Assembly: GCA_905250025.1 (NCBI GenBank) | Contig: CAJNOJ010000022.1 | Coordinates: 1,707 to 65,706, forward strand | Source of the DNA: Adineta ricciae | Taxonomy: Eukaryota; Rotifera; Eurotatoria; Adinetida; Adinetidae | DNA length: 64,000 bases | Direction of reading: 5' to 3' | Shown here: piece after piece, positions 35,298 to 48,645 of the stretch | Position numbering within the stretch: the stretch's first letter is position 1 | Layout: the number at the start of each line of letters is the position of its first letter | Position numbers and translations under genes: made by a program | The notes under the pieces: generated by a model | Seen by the model: only the letters and a program-made list of their open reading frames with translations | What the model was told of the DNA's origin: nothing | Databases searched by the model: none

Positions 35298-35462
35298 TTA
35301 CGATTTTTGAGTCTCTGCTTCCGTATCGTATTTTTCTAATGGCGAATGTCGATAATGACGAAGACGTTCAGCAGCAATAGATAAAGGAATAAAGAAAATA
35401 GCTAAAATATGACGATACAGAGAATACGAAACGATCAATTCTGTTTGTCTCTTTTGCATCAT
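35298..35462 (-). CDS. Candidate small membrane protein, 54 codons
   Basis: An intact leftward frame starts at 35462 (MMQKRQTELIVSYSLYRHI) and stops at 35298. It has one hydrophobic stretch, LAIFFIPLSIAAERL, followed by a basic patch (RHYRHSP) and an acidic tail (EKYDTEAETQKS). That layout is typical of small single-pass, often mitochondrial, proteins. An in-frame acceptor-like 'catattttag' falls inside it, so a spliced version with a different N terminus is also possible. I recognise no family. A frame this short can occur by chance in AT-rich DNA. Confidence 0.3.
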   Translation of the reverse strand: MMQKRQTELIVSYSLYRHILAIFFIPLSIAAERLRHYRHSPLEKYDTEAETQKS

Positions 35463-35983
35463 TGATATCTACATATTTATTACGTTTTCAGTGTCCGACA
35501 AGGACAAACTGATACGATTATGAGGAGATTTTATTTGATAAGATCCATTGCAAGTTAACTATGTTATTACATCTATCAAGTATGTTATTATCGTCAAGGG
35601 ATATTCTTCTGATGACTAATAATATACAGCAACTATTATGTTTTGTTATTAACTGAATATGTTGTAATATATCAAATTCAATGTGAAACATATTAAACGT
35701 GAGTCTTCCTGCAAATGTCTCCCAAATCTGCAATATTCGGACTGGCAGTTAAATATTACGGTCTGCCTTTTACAATATTTAAGCACTCCGTGTAAACTAA
35801 AGTATGCGCGTGTATCGTCAATGCGTTTTTCTAAAAAACAATAACGATGGTTTCGATTTATCAGTAAGCAAATACTTCATTTCTCTTTATCAAAGAGATT
35901 AATATACGAAGCATGCACTGTCCTCTACAAACTCTTCTGATCATTTCGAATCAAAGTCTTTATGAGAAGTCAAACGAATCAAC

Positions 35984-36967
35984 ATGAACAATACAACAGC
36001 ATCCACAGAAAACACACTAGAGTTTGTTCGTATTTATATTTTGTGTCGTTATTGTTATTTAATCCTTTTTTCTGTTGGTATCATTGGCAATATCCTGAAT
36101 TTAATTGTCTTCTTTCGAAGAAAATTCCGTAGGAATTCATGTTCTATTTATTTCATTGCGTATTCCATAAATAACTTCATGAATCTAACCATAGGATTAT
36201 TCATGTGGTCGTTAACCCTTGGCTTTCATTTCGATTTTGAATACCAGATAGTGAACTATTGTAAAATTCGTCGTTATTTCACCCATGTCAATTTTCTTCT
36301 TTCATCATGTCTATTAACAATGGCATCAATCAATCGGTATGCACGTGTTCGCCAAGCACAAATGACTAGACATCGTCAACGTTACATCTCACTATGCACA
36401 CATCAAACAACATATACTACCATTCTACTAATCACACTCTTTTGTTTAATTGTCAATCTACATATTCCAATATATTTCCAAATTAATCAACAAGAATGTT
36501 ATGCTCGTCCTGGTCTGTACCGACTTTTGTTCGATATTTATTTTCTTATTTTCTATGCAATTCTTCCACCGATGTCAATGATTGCCATTAATCTCGCAAC
36601 AGTCGTACAAATTCGTAATATTAAACGATTAGTACATCCAACAGTTTCTCGTCGTGAATACCACTTGATTATTCTTGTTATTATGCATAGTATCACCAAT
36701 GCTATTCTTACCCTACCATTTACAATTAACAAATTTGTCTATTATTCGTTAGTAGATTCAAACGTTTCAGAAAACAGTAGATTTGCTTTTGCGGTCACAC
36801 TTTTAATTGCATTTATGAATCCTGGTTTGTCATTTTTTCTATATACATTGACAACACAATCATTTCGACGTGAATTTGTTCGAGCTGGTAAAGATTTCTT
36901 CTATAAGATTCACCAGCGTTCAAAAACTATATATCAGATTGATATAAAAACTTCTGAAAGAATTTAG
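35984..36967 (+). CDS. Rhodopsin-like (class A) GPCR, orphan
   Basis: A single exon of 327 codons with seven hydrophobic segments. N-glycosylation sites (NNTT) precede TM1, 'YLILFSVGIIGNILNLIVFF', which contains the GN motif. The TM3 end reads 'LLTMASINRYARVRQ', i.e. NRY in place of DRY. TM7 has 'NPGLSFFLYTL', an NPxxF/Y-type variant, followed by a short basic tail. A Cys near the start of TM3 (IVNYCKIRRYF) and one in the second extracellular loop (QQECYARPG) could form the usual disulfide. Such intronless receptors form a large expanded set in bdelloids, probably for peptides or chemosensation. Ligand unknown. AATAAA lies near 36995. Confidence 0.82.
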   Translation: MNNTTASTENTLEFVRIYILCRYCYLILFSVGIIGNILNLIVFFRRKFRRNSCSIYFIAYSINNFMNLTIGLFMWSLTLGFHFDFEYQIVNYCKIRRYFTHVNFLLSSCLLTMASINRYARVRQAQMTRHRQRYISLCTHQTTYTTILLITLFCLIVNLHIPIYFQINQQECYARPGLYRLLFDIYFLIFYAILPPMSMIAINLATVVQIRNIKRLVHPTVSRREYHLIILVIMHSITNAILTLPFTINKFVYYSLVDSNVSENSRFAFAVTLLIAFMNPGLSFFLYTLTTQSFRREFVRAGKDFFYKIHQRSKTIYQIDIKTSERI

Positions 36968-39417
36968 AATTTATTTTTGATAGTTTTATTTACCAATAAA
37001 CCATCGATAAAAAGCATATGTTTTGTATTGGAAATGATGTTTGCCGAGAATTTGATATGTCTGTAGAAGAACATAAGAGAATTGGCGAAGGAAGGATAGA
37101 TTATTTACTCAGTGAGTTATCCTTCGCAGCACATCTTCAATCATGGATGGCGAATAACACACGTTTTGTTTGACTAATGTGTATTGTATTATGTCTCATA
37201 GAGTAATATTGCTCGTCTTACGGAGTGTCTTTCTCGACATGTAAGCAGACATGTTTATGTAATACATATTGAGAAGCTTTGGAACACAAATTTGTTAGTG
37301 TATAAACTATCAACATTGAGATCTTGCTGAGTGATCAAGGCAGTATGTAATTAGATTAAGAAGAAGATGAACAAAATCCTTGAACGTAATATTAACTATG
37401 ATGGAGATCATCTTATGTCACATTTTGTTAATAATAATTGTTTGATTGTAATACATAAGAGAATAGATCGAAATCGAATGCTTCATCATGGATATCTAAA
37501 TGTGATCTAGGTGCACATGATGACATTACGGATGACATTCCTAAGAGAAATCGACAACTATCCCAGTCAACCAATCATCGATGTTGGATGCAGGAATTGA
37601 TTGATCATCATTATCGTCGTTATATCAAATACATGACATTCTTATGAGGCAATGGATGACACTCGTGAGCAATAGATTTACTGTTTCAGAAGAAAAATAA
37701 TTTCAAACTAATATTTATACAGAGTCGATATTTTCTCTTCTTCTTCTTCTTCTTTCTCTTCGTTCGATAACAAGATTCATATGTCAAGAAAGACGTAAAT
37801 AATAGAGTTATGTGTATATCACCCAGACATATCTCGTTCTTACGCATCTTGCACGATTGGCATCAGACTAGAAAATCTATTTTATCATCAGTTCTTATAC
37901 AATTTCTTCATCTTCCCTAGAACCAAACGAACTTAGCACACACGTAGACCATCTAATCTCATTTTATCTCAGTTGGAGTTCTTACATGCATTCTTCGCCT
38001 TTCTTTTCATATTTATTGAGTATAGCCAATGAAAAAGAAAAACTTATAACAGTTAGTTCTATTTTCTCTTCATTCGTTACTTATGCTGCCATATGTAAGT
38101 GTGGTAATTGCATACAAATCTGTCATAAATAGAATAGCGCCGAGTAATGTAAGTAGTACAATTTGAGAAATTTGTCTGATAATACATCAAGCAAGAGTAT
38201 TTATCGATTTCGCAAACGCTTGTAGTAAATATGGTATACAAAGTGCCATAAAGGAAAGTTATTCTCGTCTGAAAACGTACTTTTAAAAGTGAAGACAGAG
38301 GAGTGTCGTAGAAAGTATTTACTTTGTCTTTTTTGCATAGGAAGTATTTGTATAAAATATACGCGTCGACGACAAAAAGAGACTAAACATTCTACAAGGT
38401 CAATCGACTGATGTCAGGCGACCTCTGGTAATCATCCCTTCCAGTACAGCATAGAACTTCGTTAATTCACAATATGTCACAAATATTGTTGTTTTTTCTT
38501 CTAATTACAACCCAATTTTCCCGTTTTCAATTTCATCAACAGATGTCGCTCTAATGACATTATCTTCTAGAAATTCGTTCTATTTCTTTGAAAACCGAGC
38601 AGATTCCATTCTGAAAACAACTAGACATATTTTCTGATTGGTAGGTATATCATAACAATGCGTTGATATACAAAAAAAAACAACACTGGTAACTCAATTT
38701 TGTACATCGATGAAAAATAGTTGACATTTTCAACATTTTTTAAGGTATCATACTCTCTTTTTCTCGTCTTTCTTACGACGTACTTACTTATACATTCATT
38801 CAATCAATGGAAATAATGTTTGTATTAAATACAATTCAAATTAGTTCCTACTCAATTGCGTTTTGAAAATCGTTCTCTCGAACGAAGATCATATACATAT
38901 TTTTTTTTGTTCGTGCATATGAAATCGAAACCTATTCGATTGAAGAAAGAACAGCTTAGCGTTAATCCAAGTTATAAAATAGAAGGTGATTATCGGTTTT
39001 TTCTTCCTTTATAGTATTAGTAATCTCAATTGATTAAAATCCATTTTTCTGTATAAAAGAAAACGGAAGGTGAAATTGCTTTTTTCCTCGTTCTTTCTTC
39101 TTCTATTAGTAGTTCTTTCACGATATTGTTTTTCTTGTTTCTTCCACTGACTAGACGAATATCCACTATTGATTTAGCGAGGTGAGACGCGCCTGTTCAA
39201 ATATTAATCGATTAAAATGCCAATTTTCTATGATAATCGGTTTCTTAACAACATTAATTCTTCCTTCTTACTCTTAATCACTCGTGTCATATGCTATCTA
39301 AGTGCAAGTCAAGTATTCTTTCGTTTTACTTCAGATCCGAACAGATGCAATCGATGAGAATGATGTAATTAAATCGTCGTTTGTACATTCTTTATTTATT
39401 TTCTCTCTTCTCCTGAA
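36968..39417. other. Intergenic region, no supported gene
   Basis: About 2.45 kb. It holds a CTT run near 37737-37756 and several short frames, none with recognisable features. The best is 51 codons at 37018-37173 on +, which I judge a chance frame. The last few hundred bases before 39418 are T/C-rich and presumably include the convertase promoter and 5' UTR. Confidence 0.5.
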
Positions 39418-42400
39418 ATGATGTTCCCGTCCATTATTTTAACCGTTATCTTATACTGCGTATTATTTTCAACAACAAATTCAACAAAATCAGTCGTTAT
39501 TGAAGTTAATGGAGATTGCGAGGTCATTGGTAAACAAGTTGCACATGAGCATGGTTATCGATACGTTCGAAAAGTTTGTTGCTCTCTTATTTGGTTTCTA
39601 GTTATGACAGAGTGATCAATATCTCTGTAGATTTTCGATGGCTTTTGCGAGATAGAAGAAGATCCAGCATCTGTTAGACATCGACGATTTCGACGTGCTA
39701 TTCAGCAAGGAATTGATCCTGCCGATATTCTTTCACAGCATGAAAATGTAAATCGAAATATTAATAATTAATGCTCATAGAATGACTTTCAATGTCAAAT
39801 AGGTACACTGGGCAGAGAGTCAAATAGCAAAAGTACGGCGAAAACGTGAATTTGTTTTTAATGACCCTCAATGGAATTCAATGTGGTATTTGGTATGAAA
39901 TAGTGTATGATTGATAGAAATTTCTCATGGATACATTGTTTAGATGCGACATTCTCAAACACCAAATTTGCCCGATTTGAATGTCACAGGAGCGTGGGCA
40001 ATGGGCTATACAGGTCGTGGACGAGTAGTCACCTTCCTAGACGATGGATTAGAATTTGATCATCCAGATCTACAAGAGAACTATGTGAGACTCTATATTG
40101 AAATGGACAGTTCTTTCATTGATTTGTGTTTTTTTTTTCAAGGATAAAGATGCTAGTACGGATATAAATGGAAATGATGATGATCCAACTCCACGTTACG
40201 AAGCAACAAATGAAAACAAGTAAAAGACAGACAATTCAAAAAGATTTGATTATTGAACATTTACTTTTATGTAGGCACGGAACTCGATGTGCTGGAGAGG
40301 TAGCTGCTAAAGTTAACAATAATATCTGCGGAGTAGGCATCGCTTATCATGCTCGAGTGGGTGGCATTCGAATGTTGGATGGAGATGTCACAGATAGTGT
40401 TGAAGCACGATCATTAAGCCATCGACCTGATCATGTAGATATATATTCGGCTAGTTGGTAATGAGTTTGAGCATATAAATTTAAAAGGGAACGAATGAAT
40501 TATTTATGACGTATATTTATAGGGGACCTGACGATAATGGTCTTGTCGTTGATGGACCCGGTCGTTTGGCAAAGAAAGCATTCGAAGATGGCGCTTTAAA
40601 TGTAAAAAAATTATTTTCTTTCTATTTAAATTTGTTAGTTGAATTTTTAGGGACGCGCCGGTAAAGGATCTATCTTTGTTTGGGCTAGTGGTAACGGTGG
40701 TCGTCAATCCGATTCATGTGCTTGTGATGGTTATATTACATCAATCTATACCGTAAATCAAATTGAATGTAATATTTTATCGATTTCACATTCTTCTCTT
40801 TGTATAGATTGCCATCAGTGCTACAACAGAACGTGGCGATAAGCCTTGGTACCTCGAAGAATGTTCAGCAACTCTTGCATCTGCCTATAGCAGTGGCCAG
40901 TCTAACAATGGGGAACGCGATATTGTAGGTGTTATACGTTCGTTCTCAAGACAGATCTGACTTTATTTTTATTCTTCTTTCTAAAGTATACTACTGATTT
41001 AAATCATGCCTGTACGAGTCATCACACAGGTACATCAGCTGCCGCGCCATTAGCTGCTGCTATTTATGCTCTTGTGCTCGAAGCTAAGTAATGACTTTTA
41101 TTCGTGTTCGTTTCTCTTTTTCAATTCTGATTTTCTATGCAATTAGTTCTGATTTAACTTGGCGTGACATAATGCATATAACTGTGCTTGGTTCTCGACC
41201 ATATGCTATCCCTTCGAATACAAATCTTGTTCAAAATGCCGCTGGATTCAATGGTAAAACATCGGGAACGATATTCTAGTCTTCTAAACTTCCCTTGGTT
41301 TAATTTCCTATAGTTAGTAATCGATTTGGTTTTGGTTTAATGGATGCTGGTTTAATGACTTGGTATGCTACCGGCTGGAAGAATGTTCCACCAATGTCAA
41401 CTTGTGGATCAGCAACAAGCGATCCTCAAAGAACCATATCAGCTCGATCAAATGAAATATTTCATTTGAACGTTTTGGAATGCAAGGATGAGAGTGATCC
41501 GAGACATGAAGTGAATTATATCGAACAAGTGCAAATATATGTTACTCTAAATACGGAGAGACGAGGAGAAATTGAAATCTATCTTTATTCACCATCAAAT
41601 ACACGAACTCAGATCTTACCAGTATGATACTTTGTATAGATTCTTATGGTTAGAACAGATTACTTTTCATTTTAAGAAACGAGATCGTGATCAAAGTAAT
41701 AAAGGTTTTCAAGATTGGCCTTTTCTGACCGTACAATTATGGGGTGAGGTTCCACATGGCCTTTGGAAACTTCAAATAGTTAATACGGGTAGTGGATCAG
41801 GTAAATAATTTTTGTTCAAAGCTCACTACCCATCTTGTCTTTTCTAAACTTGAATCATTGACATTCATCTACCAGCATGACTATTTCTCGATTTTCTAAA
41901 ATTTTTAGCAACACTATTGTCTTGGAAATTAGTCATTCATGGCACTCGCGAATATCCAATATCATCTCGGGCGAACTCTCGGCCGAGTTCAAATGAACCT
42001 GATCGAACTAGTGTAAGTCTTTATTCGTCGTCATATTTCGATTCATCATCTCAAACGACCTATATGTGCCAACACATCTTCCTACATATGTTCGCGTACA
42101 TCCTGACGTTTCTTCTGTAATCTCTAATGGGGAATGTGATAGTAATTCTCTCATTTTCAAAAATTTTTTGTTTGTTTTATTTTTATTTTCTACGAAAAGA
42201 AGTTTTTTATATTTCTCAGAATACAATCTAATTAAGTGTCCTTGTTTTTTTACATTATTAATCAACTGGTTTGTGGACGGTGCTCGTTCTCTTCTTCTAG
42301 CTTCTTCTTAATTCTTTGCATGCAAATGACTATTACCTTCAGCGACAACAACGACATAGACAATTGTTTCAACCACTTATTACGACCTTTTTGTCACCGT

Positions 42401-45400
42401 CATTATCAGCAGCAACATCATTATCGTCATTGTATGGACTAATGCATTATTACACGGAGCCATTGTTGAGTTATGCTTCAAATTGGTTTTCAGCATCATA
42501 GCTATTTTTTGATTTTTACATTCCAATTTGTTTTCTTCTCGTGCTATTTCTCAGGCTTATTTCAAGATCAAGAATAGAAATAGACATTTTGTTGTTGCTT
42601 CGATCTCTTTTTTTAAATACAACAGTATGCGCATGGTCAATCTCCCTTACTCTTTCATACGTTTATTTTTCCTTTCTTTCTCGTTTTCTTTTATCATTTA
42701 CTACGTTCTGCTTGGAATAAAGTGAACAGTTGTATCTGTGTAACCGTTTTCATAGATTTAAAAAAAGAAGGAAAAATCATGTATAAAACTTTTTTATCTT
42801 AACTTATTTAGAAAGCCGCACGAAAAGCCAAAGAGGTAAAATAACTATCGGAGTGAGAAAGCAGACGGACCTATGTTGTAAATGATCAACTGTTACTCAT
42901 TATTATTATCGTTGTTGTCTATATTATCTGTGTACCTGTTGTACAGTGTTTTTTGTATTATGTCCACTATGAAGAATGATAAATGTTTAGGTAGATCCGC
43001 TAACTTCTCTCATGCTTATTTTAAAAAAAAACCTAAGGCGAATAGATACTGCTAATTTGTAACACTCTGTGTTCGTTTTTAACGATTTGTAACCGTGGGC
43101 TGCTTTCAGTCAGTTCTCTTTCATTCTGCCTTGGTTTGTTTTGATTATGCTGAATATCATTCTATTTTAGTGTCATATGGAATGTAAACCAGACGAACCA
43201 TGTGGCAATACGGATACAAAATGCACGGCATGTAGACACTTCAAGCAACCATTAGCGGATGGGAGATTGTAAGTTTCGAAAGGATATGTCAGGTGATTTT
43301 CAGTGTGTGATGCTTGTAGTCGGTGCGTGGGAATTTGCCCTGAAGCCACGTACGCAGTCGATGAAGATAAAACATGTTTACCGTGTCATTCGAGATGTGG
43401 CTCATGCCGAAATGCAAGTGAAAACAGCTGTATTAGCTGTAAATCGGACCTATTTCTTATACATGATGTAATGACTTGTGCAGAATCTTGTCCAGAACAG
43501 TATTTTACTGGTAAGATGTTGCTTTTTGATTGAAAAGTGTAAGAAATCATACATTCGAATTGATTGAATCAGATCGTCATCTTCGAAAATGTATTCGCTG
43601 TAAAAGCGACTGTGCATCGTGTGATACAGGCTCGCAAATATGTTCATCTTGTCCGGATGGTTATGCCCTTAAAAATACAGACTGTGTTAAGTCAGCACGA
43701 AAATGTGAAAACAACGAATATTACGATTTCACAGGAAACAAGTGAGAAGAACAGCGAAATTTGATATTATGATAAGAATTTTATGTCTTTTCCGCCAATA
43801 GTTGCCGGTGGTGCGATTCAAGATGTTTAACTTGTAGTGGAGCACGATCAGATCAATGTAAATCCTGTGATAATACTAGCAAATATCCATATCTTCAATA
43901 TCATGCATGTGTTGCTTCTTGTTCACCTGGTTTCTTTCTCTCAAAATCCACACTCCAATGTCTTCCTTGCCATGATAGTTGCCTCAACTGCACATCATCG
44001 AGTGAATTAGCATGCACATCATGCAAAATTGGTTACGTTTTCCTTGCCGACGAGCATCGTTGCGAAAAGCATATCGGTAAACCATTTTATCTGGATACAA
44101 AAACCGGTGAAACACATACATGCCACGCTTCGTGTGCACAATGTAAAGGACCTAAGCCGAGTGATTGTATCGCCTGTAATCCTAAAGCTGAAATTCTTCT
44201 TGATGATGGACATTGTGTTAATGAATGTCCAGTGGGCTATTATAAACATGAAAAACAAACGATCGAATATCAAACGAACACGTGTTTGCCTTGTTCAATT
44301 GGGTGTACAAAGTGTTTGGATATAAATGACTGTCGTCGATGCGATGAATCAAAAGGATATAAATTAATCAATGGGGCTTGTGTACCAACATGTCAACCGA
44401 GGTAAACATCTGTCGAAAACACCAGGACGCGTTCTTAATTTTGCAAATATTCATTCTTTGCAGAACATTCTTATCGAACAATCAGTGTGATGTATGTCAA
44501 ACGCCATGTCTGACGTGTTCGAATTCAACAAGCTGTTTGACGTGTAAAGATAATTTACTTTTAATGAATGACCAATGTGTTGAAGAATGTCCGAAAGGAT
44601 ATTATCAATACGATCAAAGATGTTTACAATGCCATTCAATATGTAAAACTTGTAAAGGTAAACGAGTGAACTGCATGAAAACTTTTGCTTTATTGATCTG
44701 TTCGTTTAGGACCAAGTGAGGACGATTGTAAAACATGCGCAGATGGTTTTACATTTAATGAAAAAGAAAGGAAATGTTTGAGTTTATGCTCAAATGGAAA
44801 TTATTTCGATAAGAACACAAATGTAAGTTGAAACAGTTGACTATTTGTTTTCAATTATGATCTTTTTTGGAAGGAATGCAAAATATGTACAGACAATTGT
44901 CTGGAATGTCTTTATCCCGGTTCCTATTGTCGTCAATGTGTTTTTCCTATGTCATTGGACACAGTTACACATCGCTGTTTAAATTGTTGTCCATCTAATA
45001 AAACTACAAATGACTGTTGTCAATGTCCATTGTCTTGGGACGGTAAGTAACGAATTCGATCTGATTGCTCGTATACAATTCTGCTTTTTGAACAAACTTA
45101 GGTTTTTGTCTTCATCCACTTGTCACTCCAGTAACGCGTGGAAATACTTGGTGGACATATTCGATTGATACAATCCGTACTAGCTTCAATCAGTTGAATA
45201 ATTCACATCAAACAATTGTGATTGTTGCATTGGTTTTGCTTCTACTCGGTATAATCATTTGTCTGGTGACATGTGCCCTCTGTCAAATGTTCACCTCGCG
45301 TTTGTCATCAAACAAAGAACATCACAATGTTGAATATGTTATGCTGAACAATGTCGATGATGTTGACAACGATGATGATGATGATGATGACGAAGAAGAA

Positions 45401-45481
45401 GAAAAGAAACCAGCACCTGGCAATGATCATATAAAACACGGTCAAACATCAGAAACATCTATTTCGATCGACCAGACTTAA
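39418..45481 (+). CDS. Furin/PC5-PACE4-like proprotein convertase, membrane-anchored
   Basis: A subtilisin-type endoprotease that cuts secretory precursors after multibasic sites. A signal peptide begins [17 protein letters not shown]. The prodomain has a secondary site near RHRRFRR and a primary autocleavage site KVRRKR before '[15 protein letters not shown]'. Catalytic residues: Asp in '[16 protein letters not shown]', His in '[19 protein letters not shown]', oxyanion Asn in '[13 protein letters not shown]', Ser in '[19 protein letters not shown]'. The P domain ends near '[15 protein letters not shown]'. After a 1.16-kb intron a long furin-type Cys-rich region starts '[12 protein letters not shown]' and runs for roughly ten repeats to about 45030. 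A single membrane helix, '[20 protein letters not shown]', and an acidic cytoplasmic tail with a [11 protein letters not shown] run follow. The overall plan matches long PC5/PC6B-type isoforms. More than fifteen exons; individual boundaries in the Cys-rich part are less certain. Confidence 0.93.
42812..42835 (+). other. Possible 24-nt in-frame microexon of the convertase gene
   Basis: Inside the long intron (42013-43170) a 24-nt segment is flanked by 'acttatttag' and 'gtaaaa'. It encodes KAARKAKE and is phase 0 at both ends. The upstream exon ends RTS in phase 0 and the downstream exon starts CHMEC in phase 0, so inclusion or skipping both keep frame. It would add a very basic linker between the P domain and the Cys-rich region. 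Confidence 0.45.
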
Positions 45482-45901
45482 AAAAGCTTGAGATGTTTTT
45501 GTTTCTTGTATTGTTATTATTCTTATTCTTGTGTCGTTTGTTAATGTTGATTTAAATTATAGCAGTGACTTTATTTCATTCCATCGAAATCTCTGTTATC
45601 CTTTCTGTGTTCTTTGAAATAATGTCTTTCAATTAAACAAAAACAAATCTATCTGGTCCTAAGTAAATCACCTCGAATTCGCAGTTAAATAACGAATCTG
45701 TGTTCAAGAAAATGATTCTCGCACTCTCTATCTTTATTGAAATTTTGATAATAAACACACTCACACCCAAAGAAAAACAAAAACATTTTCAAGAGTTTTC
45801 TTTCTTTTTGCTCTCTATCTGTTAAAAATATTAATGAGAATATTCAACTGTTTTCTACATTGGTTTTCTACGAATTCATTGCACAGATGTATGTATAACT
45901 G
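45482..45901. terminator. Shared 3' region of convergent convertase and SCLT1-like genes
   Basis: 420 nt between two convergent stop codons, AT-rich. 'gataataaacac' near 45748 could serve the + gene. 'tttatt'-type sequences on the + strand, for example near 45735, could serve the - gene. No coding signal is visible. Confidence 0.4.
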
Positions 45902-48645
45902 TTATTTTTCATCGGAAGGATGCTCGATACTTTCAGTAGGAGGAGCAATCGGTGGTGAAAACGATGTTAAATTGAATAACGAAGTTGAATGATTCGGTCT
46001 AAAACCAAGACTAACATGTCAATGTATCAAGTATTCAGACATCTTACCGATATGCTGAATATGAATAATGATCGCCTTGTGTTATAGCTAACCGATCGCG
46101 AACTAATTGTTTAGCAGCCTATAGAATACAAAATCGATTCTTAACTATCAATTCTGTGTAAAAACGAGTGGTGCGACACATTCTTGAAATGTATATGTCG
46201 CACTCTACTAGTAAAGAAGTCTCTTACGCGTCGTGACGCTTCAATTGCTTGTTCTTCTGTATCGTGTAAAGATTGTTCTAATGTTTTGATACGATTTGCA
46301 TTCTTCGCTAGTAGTCTCTCCGTCTAAACGAAAATCACAAGGATGTAATGCACTTCTGACATATGAAAAAAAAACAAACTTCTGCTTCTTTGCGTTTGAC
46401 ATCTCCTATTTCAGATTGTAACTGTTCATTTCGTCCGCGTAAATTATCCATCTTTTGTTTTAATTCACTCATTTTCAATTCACTTTGACTAGCGATTGTA
46501 TGACATTCTTCTTTATACCTACAAAGAGAAAACAAACGAGTAATTACATAAATTTTACAAATAATTTTACTTGACAATCATTCGTTGTTGTCGATTGACA
46601 AGATTACGTAGTTCATTGAACGTTGTTCGATTGATTTCATCTCTTTGTTTCAAACGTGATAGACAATCGGCTTCTTTCTCAACCATTTGTTCCTCATGTC
46701 TTTTTATCTGAAATGATAAGACAATAAAAAACGATCAAAACATCATAGTCGTTTTACTAATTCGGTTATTCGCCGTTGTAGCAAAGTCTGTTCGTTCTGA
46801 TTTGTTGACAATCGTTTCTTCAATTCGTTTAATTCTGTAAATGTTGACGTGTAATCCAATGTCATTTTCTCTAGATCGTTATTGATCTTTTGTAAACGGT
46901 CAGTTAATTCTTTTTGTTTCAACTGATGATTGGCCTTTTCAGCTTCAAAGGATTGTTGTAGGAGTTTATAAGATTGTTGAATTTGTTCGAGTTTCAACTG
47001 ATTTTCATCACGTTCACGCTCAGCATGAAAACATCGCTTGCCAAGATCTTCATTATCAATCGTACTTTTTTCTAAGTTGAATCGACGTTCTTGTAAAATC
47101 TAGAAAAGCAGTTCTTCGAATGTAATATTTGTTTCAATAGAAGAATGGCTAACCTTTTCTAATTCGTCTTCGACTGTTCGTTTCGAGCGTAAACATTTAT
47201 CGAATTCGATTTGTTTTTTATTTAATTCCTAGAATAAAGAGAAAAAAAACATCAATTGTTTTAGCAGAAAACAAGTTTAGTGTTCAAAGTATTACCGCTT
47301 CCATATCATTGTATTCTTGCATGATTCGTTCCAGATTTTCGTTATATTGTTTTCGAACTTCTTCAACCTAGAAAAATCTCCTCTTTTTCTCAAACAGATT
47401 CAAATTCACGAAGATTAACATACAGCAGAGCGTGTTTTTACAGCTGCTTGTTCAATTAATTCGTTGATAGTTCGATGCATTTGTTCATGCGTATGCTGAT
47501 CATGTCCATTCGTATTATCCGTATGTTCAACGGTTGTTTGAAAATGGACTTGATGTTGTAATTGCTCCATTGTATCATTCAGTTTTTCCTGTAACGAATG
47601 ACTACTCGACAGAATTTATTGAAATCCTGAAGTGATAGGCTTATCTGACATACTTTTGTTGAATTAAATCTTTCAGTTTGGTTTCCATGTCATCGCGTTG
47701 TTGTAGAGCATTTTCTTTATCCCTTGCTGCATGTTCAAGTCTAGGAAAAGAGTTTTTATTGAAAATTTGAGAATTAATCAAATATGTTTGGTACGTACCT
47801 AACTTCTAATGCATCAATCGAACTTTGAAATGCAACAAATGTGCCATCGTATCCATTTTCTTTTTTCAAATGGTTACGTAAATCATCTTGCTAGAAATAA
47901 AACATCGAGAGATAATGCCAATCCGAGCTCTGATTCCTACTTTTCGATAAACTTCAGCTTGAAGGTGTTCGTTCTGTCGTTCTAATTCTTTCACACGTAA
48001 TTGTGCATTTGTTAATTCTCGACTGCGTTTTCTGAAAACATGAAAAAAACAGTAAACAACACTGTTATAACGGAAAAACTTTCATACAAAAGCTCCTCGC
48101 GTATCATGTGAATCTCTTGAGCTAATTGTACTTCTGCTCGTGCGTGTTCCTCTTGTGCCTAAGAAAAAGAAATATTGGAATTCTTAGTTGTGAGAAACTT
48201 CGTCGATCCAACCTGTTTTCCTTGCATTTCGAATTTGATTAAATAGGGCTTTAATGGATCTTTTAAATCATTATTTTCTGCTTCTAATTGGAATATATGT
48301 TGTTTACTTTCTTCATATAAACGCATCGCATTATTTCTCTCTTCTTCCAGTGCTTCGATTTTTTGTTTTTGAATTTCAATAACAGGATTGCTATTCAAAT
48401 TCGAAAGAGTGTCAGCGCGGCTGCCTGGTAATTTCTCTTCTTTAGTACGTCGTAATTCATTTCGCAGAGAATCATTTTCATCAGTTAATCTCTGAACTTT
48501 GGTTCGAATTGTTTCTAATTCGGACTAAAAAAAACGAATAATTTTAGAAGAAAAAGAATAACGGAAGTTTTATTACTTGAAATGCATTTATTTGTGAACG
48601 TAATTGTGTCGCATCTATATTCAGTTCATTCTGATTTGTATTCAT
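45902..48645 (-). CDS. SCLT1: SCLT1-like centriolar distal-appendage coiled-coil protein
   Basis: SCLT1 is a distal-appendage protein of the mother centriole needed for ciliogenesis. The gene reads leftward from ATG 48645 through about 14 short exons. Nearly all of the roughly 650 residues are heptad-rich coiled coil. The assignment comes from similarity in order and position to human SCLT1: 'QSSIDALEVRLEHAARDK' to the QSSIKQLEIRL region, 'KTRSAVEVRKQYNENLERI' to the RTKKEVANTKKQ region, 'RTVEDELEKILQERR' to the KKAVEEELEKI region, and 'AIEASRRAAKQLVRDRLAI' near the C terminus. It ends with a non-coiled tail containing SPPIAPPTESIE. Coiled coils match each other easily, but the shared order and the final domain favour this call over other CCDC proteins. 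Confidence 0.72.

Noticed and set aside
37018-37173. 51-codon frame beginning MFCIGNDVCREFDM on + after the GPCR gene
   Set aside because: Length is within chance for this base composition, it lies in the probable 3' UTR, and no further exon connects.
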